In this document: positions 1 through 6,671 of the stretch, one piece after another | How the letters are laid out: each line of letters begins with the position of its first letter | Numbering within the stretch: the first letter of the stretch is position 1 | Assembly (NCBI GenBank): GCA_919902965.1 | Contig: CAKKSJ010000439.1 | Coordinates: 1-15,813, forward strand | DNA: 15,813 nt | Direction of reading: 5' to 3' | From: Burkholderiales bacterium | Lineage (GTDB): Bacteria > Pseudomonadota > Gammaproteobacteria > Burkholderiales > SG8-39 | Made by a program: the position numbers and the translations under genes | The notes under the pieces: generated by a model | The model's input: only the letters and a program-made list of their open reading frames with translations | The model's database searches: none | What the model was told of the DNA's origin: nothing

Positions 1-64
1 ACAACCGGACAGATGTCGTGCTACAAAACCGGACAGATCATGAACTCGCGACAAATCGGGGACG
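1..64. repeat. Three spaced direct repeats, possible end of an insertion sequence
   Basis: The 12-base word AACCGGACAGAT occurs exactly at 3-14 and 27-38. A degenerate third copy (ACAAATCGGGGAC) starts at 51, so the units are spaced about 24-26 bases apart. Each unit is preceded by ACA or ACAAA. No coding frame can be followed here. Spaced short repeats near the tips are known for several insertion sequence families, including IS21, and by inference this may be the tip of such an element whose body lies left of the window. No transposase codons are visible, so the family is a guess. An operator with three binding sites is the other reading. Confidence 0.4.
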
Positions 65-69
65 CGCAG

Positions 70-98
70 GCGACATAAAGCAAAATCCCTGATAAAAT
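70..98 (+). promoter_or_regulatory. Putative sigma70 promoter of ndk
   Basis: A -35-like GCGACA at 70-75 matches four of six positions of TTGACA. It is separated by 17 bases from a -10-like TAAAAT at 93-98, which matches five of six positions of TATAAT. The region from 76 to 130 is clearly richer in A and T than the genes that follow. Transcription would start near 105, giving a leader of about 36 bases before the ndk ATG. This is a pattern match only. Confidence 0.5.
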
Positions 99-130
99 AT
101 GACGTTAAGCTTTTTCTGACGAAAACTTTT

Positions 131-134
131 GGAG
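131..134 (+). promoter_or_regulatory. Ribosome binding site that fixes the ndk start
   Basis: GGAG at 131-134 lies six bases before the ATG at 141. An in-frame TTG at 129 would place the start on top of this site and add four residues not expected in the family, so the ATG at 141 is the supported start. Confidence 0.75.
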
Positions 135-140
135 ATCTGC

Positions 141-566
141 ATGGCTTTGGAACGCACTCTGTCTATTATCAAGCCCGACGCGGTGGCCAAGAACATAGTT
201 GGCAAGATTTATTCCCGCTTTGAAACCAATGGCTTGAAGCTCATAGCTGCACGCATGCTGCACTTGTCGCGCGCCGAGGCCGAGGGCTTTTATGCGGTGC
301 ACAAGGGGCGGCCTTTTTTCGAGGACTTGGTCAAGTTCATGATCTCCGGCCCGGTCATGGTGCAAGTGCTCGAAGGCGAGGGCGCGATCGCCAAAAACCG
401 GGAACTGATGGGCGCGACCGATCCGAAAAAAGCGGACAAAGGAACCATACGTGCCGATTTCGCCGACAGCATCGACGCGAACGCAGTGCACGGCTCGGAT
501 GCAGTGGAAACCGCCAGCGTGGAAATCGCCTACTTTTTCCCCGCTCTCAATATCTACTCGCGCTAA
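141..566 (+). CDS. ndk: Nucleoside diphosphate kinase
   Basis: Transfers the terminal phosphate of ATP to nucleoside diphosphates through a phosphohistidine intermediate, balancing cytoplasmic NTP and dNTP pools. The product has 141 residues, the usual bacterial length. It opens with MALERTLSIIKPDAV, carries the nucleotide-binding KPDAV segment at 11-15, and has the catalytic histidine as H117 in the signature NAVHGSD (114-120). A sigma70-like promoter and a GGAG ribosome binding site precede it, so it probably heads the transcript. The rlmN start follows after only 13 bases, as is usual in Betaproteobacteria. Nothing is missing or odd in the protein. The unusual point is the repeat cluster ending only a few bases before the promoter. 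Confidence 0.97.
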   Translation: MALERTLSIIKPDAVAKNIVGKIYSRFETNGLKLIAARMLHLSRAEAEGFYAVHKGRPFFEDLVKFMISGPVMVQVLEGEGAIAKNRELMGATDPKKADKGTIRADFADSIDANAVHGSDAVETASVEIAYFFPALNIYSR

Positions 567-579
567 ATCTGCAGTAAGC

Positions 580-1665
580 GTGAATACCAACCTCCTCAAT
601 CATGATGCAGCGCAGCTGACCGCGTTCTTCGCCGGAATCGGCGAGAAGCCGTTTCGCGCCAAGCAACTGCTGCGCTGGATGCATCAGTATGGGGAGGCGG
701 ATTTTTCGAAAATGAGCGATCTTGCCAAATCGCTGCGGGAAAAACTCGCGACCTGCGCCTCGATCGAGGTTCCAGCGGTCACTTCCGACGCCACGGCCGC
801 CGACGGTACGCGTAAATGGCTGATAGACGTAGGCAATGGCAACGCAGTCGAAAGCGTGTTCATTCCTGAACCCAACCGCGGCACGCTGTGCGTGTCCTCG
901 CAGGCCGGCTGCGCCCTGGACTGCAAATTCTGCTCTACCGGCAAGCAGGGCTTCAATCGCAATCTGAGCACGGCCGAGATCATCGGTCAGCTGTGGATTG
1001 CGAACAAAGCTCTGGGTGCTACCCCCAAGGGGGAACGCATCGTGAGCAACGTGGTCATGATGGGCATGGGCGAGCCGCTGGCGAATTTCGACAACGTGGT
1101 GGCAGCCCTGCGTCTGATGCTGGACGATCACGCCTACGGACTGTCGCGCCGGAGGGTGACCGTGTCCACTTCCGGCATCGTTCCCGCGATGGACCGCTTG
1201 CGTGATGCCTGTCCGGTAGCGCTTGCCGTATCGCTGCATGCGCCGAACGACGCGCTGCGCGACGTTCTGGTGCCGATCAACAGGAAGTATCCGCTTGCCG
1301 AGTTGCTTGCCGCGTGCACGCGCTATCTGGACAAGGCGCCGCGTGATTTCATTACCTTTGAGTACGTCATGCTCGATGGCGTCAACGACAGCGCGGAGCA
1401 TGCGCGACAATTGCTTGCACTGGTGCGCGACCTTCCCTGCAAATTCAACCTGATTCCATTCAATCCGTTCCCGAAGTCCGGCTTCAAGCGCTCCCCGGGC
1501 GAAACCATCCGCCGCTTCGCCGAAACCTTGATTTCTGCCGGGCTGGTGGTGACGACACGCAGGACGCGCGGGGACGATATCGACGCCGCCTGCGGGCAAC
1601 TCGCTGGCCGCGTGGACGACAAGACGCGGCGCACGCGCCCCGCAGTGGAGATACAAACATGCTGA
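580..1665 (+). CDS. rlmN: Dual-specificity 23S rRNA / tRNA adenine-C2 methyltransferase RlmN
   Basis: Radical SAM enzyme that methylates C2 of A2503 in 23S rRNA and, in the characterised E. coli enzyme, A37 of some tRNAs. With the GTG start at 580 the protein has 361 residues. The iron-sulfur motif is C111-x3-C115-x2-C118, followed by the SAM-contact GMGEP at 162-166. C338 in DIDAACGQL corresponds to the cysteine that carries the methyl-transfer intermediate. The GTG was chosen because it gives the typical N-terminus (MNTNLLNHDAAQL), no ATG lies in frame before residue 34, and upstream extension would run into ndk. The ribosome binding site is weak, so coupling to ndk translation is likely. 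The stop overlaps the pilF start by seven bases (ATGCTGA). Confidence 0.96.
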   Translation: MNTNLLNHDAAQLTAFFAGIGEKPFRAKQLLRWMHQYGEADFSKMSDLAKSLREKLATCASIEVPAVTSDATAADGTRKWLIDVGNGNAVESVFIPEPNRGTLCVSSQAGCALDCKFCSTGKQGFNRNLSTAEIIGQLWIANKALGATPKGERIVSNVVMMGMGEPLANFDNVVAALRLMLDDHAYGLSRRRVTVSTSGIVPAMDRLRDACPVALAVSLHAPNDALRDVLVPINRKYPLAELLAACTRYLDKAPRDFITFEYVMLDGVNDSAEHARQLLALVRDLPCKFNLIPFNPFPKSGFKRSPGETIRRFAETLISAGLVVTTRRTRGDDIDAACGQLAGRVDDKTRRTRPAVEIQTC

Positions 1666-2462
1666 ATTTGAATTCTCTGGTCGCGGCGCTCATCGCCTGC
1701 GCGGCGCTGGTCGGCTGCGCGCAGACTCCGCCGACTTCCGGGACGCAGGCGGATACGGTGGAGACCGGCACGCTCATAGGAGAGGTCGGCGATCCGCGCA
1801 ACCGCGCGAAAATTCATACCGAACTCGCTTCCGCGTATTTCGAACGCGGCAATATGGGCGTCGCGCTGGAAGAATTGCGCATCGCGATTCGGGCTGACCC
1901 GAACTACGCCCCGGCTTACAGCGTGCTCGGCCTGGTGCATATGGACCTGCGCGAGAACGCGGTGGCGCAGCGGCATTTCGAGCGCGCGCTCGCTTTGGCG
2001 CCGAACGATCCGGACATCAACAACAACTACGGCTGGTTCCTGTGCCGCACCGGACGCGAAGAGCAGTCCATCAGCTATTTCCTCGCGGCCTTGAAGAACC
2101 CCCTTTACAATACGCCGGCGCGCTCCTATGTCAACGCGGGGCTGTGCTCCATCGACAGGAACGGCGGGCGCGACGCGGTCGAGTATTTCGAGCGCGCGCT
2201 GCGCAGCGAACCGGACAATCTGCTCGCCCTGCTCAATCTCGCGTCACTGCAGTACAAGCGCGGTCAGCTGGAAGTTGCGCGCGAATTGGTCCGGCGCTTC
2301 AATAAACGCATAGAACCCAGCTCCGAATCCTTGTGGTTGGAGCTGCGCATAGAGCGCAAGTTGGGCGACAAGGCGGCGGAGAATGCCCTCGCCAGCCAGC
2401 TGCGGCGGCGTTTTGCCGGTTCGCCGGAATATCAGGATATGCTCAAAGGCAAGTTTGAATGA
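1659..2462 (+). CDS. pilF: Type IV pilus biogenesis/stability lipoprotein PilF (PilW)
   Basis: Outer-membrane pilotin-type lipoprotein of 267 residues. In known systems it helps the secretin PilQ reach and assemble in the outer membrane. A signal peptide ends in a lipobox with L17-V18-G19-C20, so C20 would be the lipidated first residue of the mature protein. The rest is a chain of tetratricopeptide repeats from about residue 51 to 222, with TPR-like signatures such as AYSVLGLVHMDL (86-97), HFERALALAPNDPDINNNYG (106-125) and AVEYFERALRSEPDN (173-187). The start overlaps the rlmN stop by seven bases, and its stop overlaps the rodZ ATG by four (ATGA), so the three are probably translationally coupled. 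No other pilus gene is in the window, which is normal for this locus. Confidence 0.9.
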   Translation: MLNLNSLVAALIACAALVGCAQTPPTSGTQADTVETGTLIGEVGDPRNRAKIHTELASAYFERGNMGVALEELRIAIRADPNYAPAYSVLGLVHMDLRENAVAQRHFERALALAPNDPDINNNYGWFLCRTGREEQSISYFLAALKNPLYNTPARSYVNAGLCSIDRNGGRDAVEYFERALRSEPDNLLALLNLASLQYKRGQLEVARELVRRFNKRIEPSSESLWLELRIERKLGDKAAENALASQLRRRFAGSPEYQDMLKGKFE

Positions 2463-3364
2463 GCGACACGGAACCTGTGGCCGAGCAAACCAGCCCGGGA
2501 CGGGTGCTGGCGAGCGCGCGCGCTGTACTCAAACTCAGCGTCGCAGACGTATCGCAGCAGATCAAGTACGGCGTGAAACAGATCGAGGCAATCGAAGCCG
2601 GCGACTACGCCAAATTACCGGGCACGACTTTCGTGCGCGGCATGATCCGCAGTTATGCCAAGTTGCTGCAGATCAATGCGGAGCCGCTGCTGGTTGATCT
2701 GGGGCGGCGCGACATTCCCTCGCCAGTTTCGGTGGATCTGCGTACCGGCGGGCAGGAACCCTTTGTAGAGAGTGGCGGGAAGTCGAATCGGGTCTACGTC
2801 TTGCTGTCTGCCGCCGCGCTGGTCGCGGTGGCTGTCGTGGCCTACGAATGGTGGGCGCATCCTCTGGACACCGGCGAAGTGGTGACCATCATGCCCAGAG
2901 CCGCGCAGGGCGAAGTGAATCCGGCCCCGCCTGCAGCGGCACCGGCACCGGCACCTGCACCTGCGCCAATGCCGGCCCTGACGTCCGCTACGGCGCCCGT
3001 TGCCCCCGCGTCCGCGCCGGCGGCTGCGAGCGCAACTGCGCCGGCGGCGGACGCCGCGACGCGCAGTCCAGTGAAACCGGCCCTAGCCGCCGCGCCGGCT
3101 GGCGCCGACAAAGCCGCCAGTGGCGGAAAAAATCGCATAGAGCTCAACTTCGACCAGCTATCCTGGGTAGAAATCAGGCAGGCGAACGGCAAGATCCTGC
3201 TGTCGCAACTCAACCAGCCCGGCACCAGGCAGGTGATCGAAGGCGTGCCGCCATTCGAAGTGGTGATAGGCAATGCTGCCAATGTGCGGCTGAAATACGA
3301 AGGCGAGGCCGTGGATTTGCGGCCTCATTTCAAAGTCGACGTCGCGCGCCTGACGCTCGAGTAA
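2459..3364 (+). CDS. rodZ: RodZ-like cytoskeletal membrane protein with helix-turn-helix domain
   Basis: Bitopic inner-membrane protein of 301 residues that in E. coli links MreB to the cell-wall elongation machinery. The N-terminal cytoplasmic part (about 14-82) is an HTH_25-type helix-turn-helix fold, including LKLSVADVSQQIKYGVKQIE. One transmembrane helix spans about 111-130. A periplasmic linker rich in Ala and Pro follows (about 154-220), then a C-terminal DUF4115-type beta domain (about 226-301) with the typical FDQLSWVEIRQANGKILLSQ. The ATGA overlap with pilF sets the start. Members of this family at this locus are sometimes annotated as transcription factors; the membrane helix and DUF4115 domain favour the RodZ role. 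The linker is encoded by an imperfect hexamer repeat. Confidence 0.9.
   Translation: MSDTEPVAEQTSPGRVLASARAVLKLSVADVSQQIKYGVKQIEAIEAGDYAKLPGTTFVRGMIRSYAKLLQINAEPLLVDLGRRDIPSPVSVDLRTGGQEPFVESGGKSNRVYVLLSAAALVAVAVVAYEWWAHPLDTGEVVTIMPRAAQGEVNPAPPAAAPAPAPAPAPMPALTSATAPVAPASAPAAASATAPAADAATRSPVKPALAAAPAGADKAASGGKNRIELNFDQLSWVEIRQANGKILLSQLNQPGTRQVIEGVPPFEVVIGNAANVRLKYEGEAVDLRPHFKVDVARLTLE
2939..2968 (+). repeat. Hexanucleotide repeat coding Ala-Pro in the RodZ linker
   Basis: Five tandem in-frame units (GCACCG twice, GCACCT twice, then GCGCCA) encode the AP run that begins at RodZ residue 161. The tract could change length by slippage without breaking the reading frame. Confidence 0.8.
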
Positions 3365-3368
3365 GCCT

Positions 3369-4640
3369 ATGTCAGTCAGGACACGCAGGACAAGGCGCAC
3401 AGTGCGCATAGCGGAAGTCGCCCTGGGCGGCGGGGCGCCCATCGTGGTGCAATCCATGACCAATACCGATACGGCGGACGCGCGCGCAACGGTCGAACAG
3501 GTCCTGGCTTTGGCGCACGCGGGTTCCGAACTGGTGCGCATCACCGTCAATACCGCGGAGGCGGCGGCGCAGGTCGCGCGTATCCGCGACGAGCTTGCGC
3601 GCAAGGACTGCGCGGTACCGCTGGTGGGGGATTTCCATTTCAACGGGCACCGCCTGCTGAGCCAGTATCCGGATTGTGCCGAGGCCCTGTCCAAGTACCG
3701 CATCAACCCGGGCAACGTCGGCAAAGGCTCGAAGCGCGACGAACAGTTCGCCACCATGATTGAACTGGCCTGCAGGTACGGCAAGCCGGTGCGCATAGGC
3801 GTGAATTGGGGAAGCCTGGACCAGGAGCTGCTCGCGCGCATGATGGACGAGAACGGCAAAAAAAATCCGCCGCTGGCGGCCGACGCGGTGATGCGGGAGG
3901 CGCTGGTGGTATCGGCGCTGGAATCCGCCGCGCAGGCGGAGAAATGGGGCCTGCCCGCAAACAGCATCGTGCTTTCCTGCAAGGTGAGTGGCGTGCAGGA
4001 TCTGATTTCAGTCTATCGCAAGCTGGCGGCACGCTGCGACTATCCCCTGCACCTCGGGCTGACCGAAGCGGGCATGGGTTCCAAAGGGATCGTCGCCTCG
4101 ACCGCTGCCTTGTCGGTACTTTTGCAGGAAGGCATAGGCGACACCATACGCATTTCGCTCACGCCCGAGCCCGGCGGCGACCGTACGCGCGAAGTAGTCG
4201 TGGCGCAGGAAATCCTGCAGACCATGGGCTTGCGATCGTTTGCGCCGCTGGTCATCAGCTGTCCCGGCTGCGGCCGCACCACCAGCACCTATTTCCAGGA
4301 GCTTGCGGCCGGCATCCAGGCCTATCTGCGCAAGCAAATGCCGCTGTGGCGCGAGCAATATCCGGGCGTGGAAGACATGCACGTGGCAGTGATGGGCTGC
4401 GTGGTGAACGGCCCGGGGGAATCGAAACATTCCAACATCGGCATCAGCCTGCCAGGTTCGGGCGAGCGGCCGGTGGCGCCGGTGTTCGTCGACGGGCAGA
4501 AGACGGTGACGCTGAAGGGGGAGAACATCGCCCTCGAGTTCCAGAACATCGTGGACGACTACGTGCGCAGCCATTATGGTGCCGGCAACTCGGCCGCGAC
4601 CGAGAAGACCGTTCCGGTCAAGGCCGCGGTCCAGGGCTAA
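3369..4640 (+). CDS. ispG: 4-hydroxy-3-methylbut-2-en-1-yl diphosphate synthase (GcpE)
   Basis: Iron-sulfur enzyme of the methylerythritol phosphate pathway. It reductively converts methylerythritol cyclodiphosphate to HMBPP, the penultimate step to isoprenoid precursors. The protein has 423 residues. The barrel half includes PIVVQSMTNTDTAD (24-37), VPLVGDFHFNG (83-93), YRINPGNVGKGSKRDEQF (110-127) and GLTEAGMGSKGIVAS (230-244). The cluster ligands are C298 and C301 in CPGC and C344 in MGCVVNGPGES, with E351 completing the set. The spacing from C301 to C344 (43 residues) is longer than the 32 I recall for E. coli IspG (C273 to C305), which suggests a family-typical insertion. The start lies four bases after the rodZ stop with no strong ribosome binding site. 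The tail after about residue 403 is low in complexity and probably not essential. Confidence 0.97.
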   Translation: MSVRTRRTRRTVRIAEVALGGGAPIVVQSMTNTDTADARATVEQVLALAHAGSELVRITVNTAEAAAQVARIRDELARKDCAVPLVGDFHFNGHRLLSQYPDCAEALSKYRINPGNVGKGSKRDEQFATMIELACRYGKPVRIGVNWGSLDQELLARMMDENGKKNPPLAADAVMREALVVSALESAAQAEKWGLPANSIVLSCKVSGVQDLISVYRKLAARCDYPLHLGLTEAGMGSKGIVASTAALSVLLQEGIGDTIRISLTPEPGGDRTREVVVAQEILQTMGLRSFAPLVISCPGCGRTTSTYFQELAAGIQAYLRKQMPLWREQYPGVEDMHVAVMGCVVNGPGESKHSNIGISLPGSGERPVAPVFVDGQKTVTLKGENIALEFQNIVDDYVRSHYGAGNSAATEKTVPVKAAVQG

Positions 4641-4658
4641 ATCAATTCGAACCCGATC

Positions 4659-5939
4659 ATGAGCCAAACCATACAAGCCGTTCGCGGGATGAACGACATC
4701 CTGCCGGACGAGGCGGTTCTTTGGGAGGATCTGGAGGAGATACTGCGCTCCTGGCTGCAGGGCTACGGCTATCGCAATCTGCGTACGCCGCTGCTGGAGC
4801 CGACGGCCTTGTTTCGCCGCGCGATCGGCGAGGCGACCGATATCGTCGAAAAGGAAATGTACAGCTTTGTCGATGAATTGAACGGCGAAGCGCTGACGCT
4901 GCGGCCGGAAGCCACCGCATCCACGGTCCGGGCCGCGATCCAGCACAATTTGCTTTACGGCAATCCGCAGCGGCTTTACTACCTGGGCCCCATGTACCGG
5001 CACGAGCGGCCGCAGAAAGGCCGCTATCGCCAGTTTCACCAGGTTGGCGCGGAAGCCCTGGGCTATGCCGGTCCGGACGTGGATGCAGAATTGCTGCTGA
5101 TGTGTGCGCGGCTGTGGGACGATCTCGGGCTCGACGACATCAAGCTGCAGCTCAATTGCATAGGCAGTCCGGAGGAGCGCGCGCAACATCGCATGGAGCT
5201 GGTGCAGTATTTGCAGGGGCACGAAGACGCGCTGGACACCGATGCCAGGCGCCGATTGCATACCAACCCTTTGCGCGTGCTTGACAGCAAGAACCCGGCC
5301 ATGCAGGCGCTGATCGAAGCGGCGCCGAGCTTGCTCAATCACCTGGGCGCCGCATCGCTGGCGCATTTCGAAGGCGTGCAGCAGGTATTGAAGGACGTCG
5401 GCATACCCTACAGCATCAATCCGCGCCTGGTGCGCGGTCTGGACTACTACAATCTCACCGTTTTCGAATGGGTCACCGATCGCCTTGGTGCACAGGGCAC
5501 GGTATGCGGCGGTGGGCGCTATGACGGACTGTTCGAACAAATCGGCGGCAAACCGACGCCGGCCTGCGGTTTTGCGATGGGGCTGGAGCGGCTGCTGGCG
5601 CTGATGCAGGAAGGGCGCGCGCCGGAACCGGCGGCCCGCTGCGAGGTCTATGTCGTACACCAGGGCAGCGCGGCTGACCGCATGGCCTTCGGCGTTGCTG
5701 AAGAATTGCGCAACCTCGGCATGTCGGTGATGCAACACTGCGGCGGCGGCAGCTTCAAGGCGCAGATGAAAAAAGCAGACGCGAGCGGCGCGCTGCTTGC
5801 CGTCATCCTGGGCGAGGACGAGGCGGCCAAGGACGAAGCGAGCATCAAACACCTGCGCGAGGAGCGCGAACAAGTGCGCGTGGCACGGGCTGCGCTTCCC
5901 GACGCGGTAAGCAATTGGTTGTTTTCGGAAGAAGATTGA
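4659..5939 (+). CDS. hisS: Histidyl-tRNA synthetase
   Basis: Class II aminoacyl-tRNA synthetase that charges tRNA-His, 426 residues, a normal length. It begins with the typical MSQTIQAVRGMNDILP. Motif 2 lies near 113-132 (YRHERPQKGRYRQFHQVGAE). The two histidine-specific motifs are RGLDYY (259-264) and CGGGRYDGL (283-291). Motif 3 is PACGFAMGLERL (301-312). The C-terminal region from about 328 is the anticodon-binding domain. These intact catalytic motifs separate it from the hisZ paralogue at 13142. It follows ispG after 18 bases, with no clear Shine-Dalgarno sequence. Confidence 0.97.
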   Translation: MSQTIQAVRGMNDILPDEAVLWEDLEEILRSWLQGYGYRNLRTPLLEPTALFRRAIGEATDIVEKEMYSFVDELNGEALTLRPEATASTVRAAIQHNLLYGNPQRLYYLGPMYRHERPQKGRYRQFHQVGAEALGYAGPDVDAELLLMCARLWDDLGLDDIKLQLNCIGSPEERAQHRMELVQYLQGHEDALDTDARRRLHTNPLRVLDSKNPAMQALIEAAPSLLNHLGAASLAHFEGVQQVLKDVGIPYSINPRLVRGLDYYNLTVFEWVTDRLGAQGTVCGGGRYDGLFEQIGGKPTPACGFAMGLERLLALMQEGRAPEPAARCEVYVVHQGSAADRMAFGVAEELRNLGMSVMQHCGGGSFKAQMKKADASGALLAVILGEDEAAKDEASIKHLREEREQVRVARAALPDAVSNWLFSEED

Positions 5940-6017
5940 AAATCGAATGTTCCGCGCAGGAGGGGCCATCGCTGGGCTTGGGCCCTGGCTATCCGAAGCG
6001 GATATCCTCATATTGTT

Positions 6018-6023
6018 AAAGGA
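6018..6023 (+). promoter_or_regulatory. Ribosome binding site of the yfgM-like gene
   Basis: AAAGGA at 6018-6023 sits six bases before the ATG at 6030 and is the clearest Shine-Dalgarno sequence in this part of the cluster. The gap it lies in (5940-6029) also holds an inverted repeat TATCCG-AAG-CGGATA (5990-6004) and a 26-codon open frame described under findings. I see no convincing terminator in it. Confidence 0.65.
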
Positions 6024-6029
6024 CTGAGC

Positions 6030-6671
6030 ATGGCTGCATACGATCTGGAAGAACAAGAACAGCTGGCTGCGCTGAAGGCGTGGTGGCAGGAAAACGGCGG
6101 TCTGGTGGTAACGGCACTTACCCTGGTGCTGGCTGTGCTTGCGGGCTGGCAGGGCTGGAACTATTATCAGCGCAACCAGGCGGTTCAGGCCTCGAATTTG
6201 TACAGTGCCGTGCAAAAAGCAGCAGGCGAGGGGAATTTGAAGCTGGTGCGCGAAAACGCCGGCGCGATCCTCGACGGTTATCCGCGCACCTCCTATGCCG
6301 CGATGGCGGCACTGGTATCGGCCAAAGCGCACTTTCAGGCCGGCGACCTGAAAACCGCGCGCGCCCAGCTCGCCTGGGTCACCGAGAACGCCAAAGACGA
6401 AGGCTTGCAGGATCTTGCGCGCCTGCGGCTGGCCAGTGTGATGCTCGACGAAAAGGCCTATGACGACGCGCTCAAGACGCTAGCTGCCAAGCACAGCGCG
6501 GGGTTCGACGCGCTGTTCCTCGCTAGCGAGGCCGATATTCTCGTCGCGCAGGGCAAGAAGGAAGCGGCGCGCGGCGCCTACAAGGCTGCGCTGGAAAAGG
6601 CAGATGCCAAGGATGCCGCGCTGCGCGGATCGATCCAACTGCGTCTGGATGCCCTGGGAACGGCAAAGTGA
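6030..6671 (+). CDS. yfgM: YfgM-like tetratricopeptide-repeat membrane protein
   Basis: Inner-membrane protein of 213 residues with a short acidic cytoplasmic N-terminus (AAYDLEEQEQLAALKAWWQE). One transmembrane helix spans about 24-41, and the rest is a periplasmic domain built of TPR-like helices (TPR_21 family) up to the C-terminus. In E. coli the homologue binds the chaperone PpiD and the SecYEG translocon and affects delivery of envelope proteins; that role is inferred here. Its neighbours support this: it lies between hisS and bamB, as in many Proteobacteria. Its stop overlaps the bamB start by four bases (GTGA), which suggests translational coupling. Confidence 0.88.
   Translation: MAAYDLEEQEQLAALKAWWQENGGLVVTALTLVLAVLAGWQGWNYYQRNQAVQASNLYSAVQKAAGEGNLKLVRENAGAILDGYPRTSYAAMAALVSAKAHFQAGDLKTARAQLAWVTENAKDEGLQDLARLRLASVMLDEKAYDDALKTLAAKHSAGFDALFLASEADILVAQGKKEAARGAYKAALEKADAKDAALRGSIQLRLDALGTAK

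Noticed and set aside
129..140. Earlier TTG start for ndk
   Set aside because: It overlaps the GGAG ribosome binding site and adds residues not seen at the start of the family; ATG at 141 gives the standard 141-residue protein.
451..579. N-terminal extension of rlmN within ndk
   Set aside because: The extended part is simply ndk read in another frame, and the GTG at 580 gives the normal RlmN N-terminus.
5961..5990. Terminator after hisS formed by GGGCC/GGCCC words
   Set aside because: The arms do not form a long consistent stem and no T-run follows.
4008..6332. Very long open frame on the minus strand opposite ispG, hisS and the yfgM-like gene
   Set aside because: It is antisense to well-recognised genes, its translation is low in complexity and rich in Arg, His and Gln, and it shows no family motif. 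Long antisense frames are expected from GC-rich codon bias.
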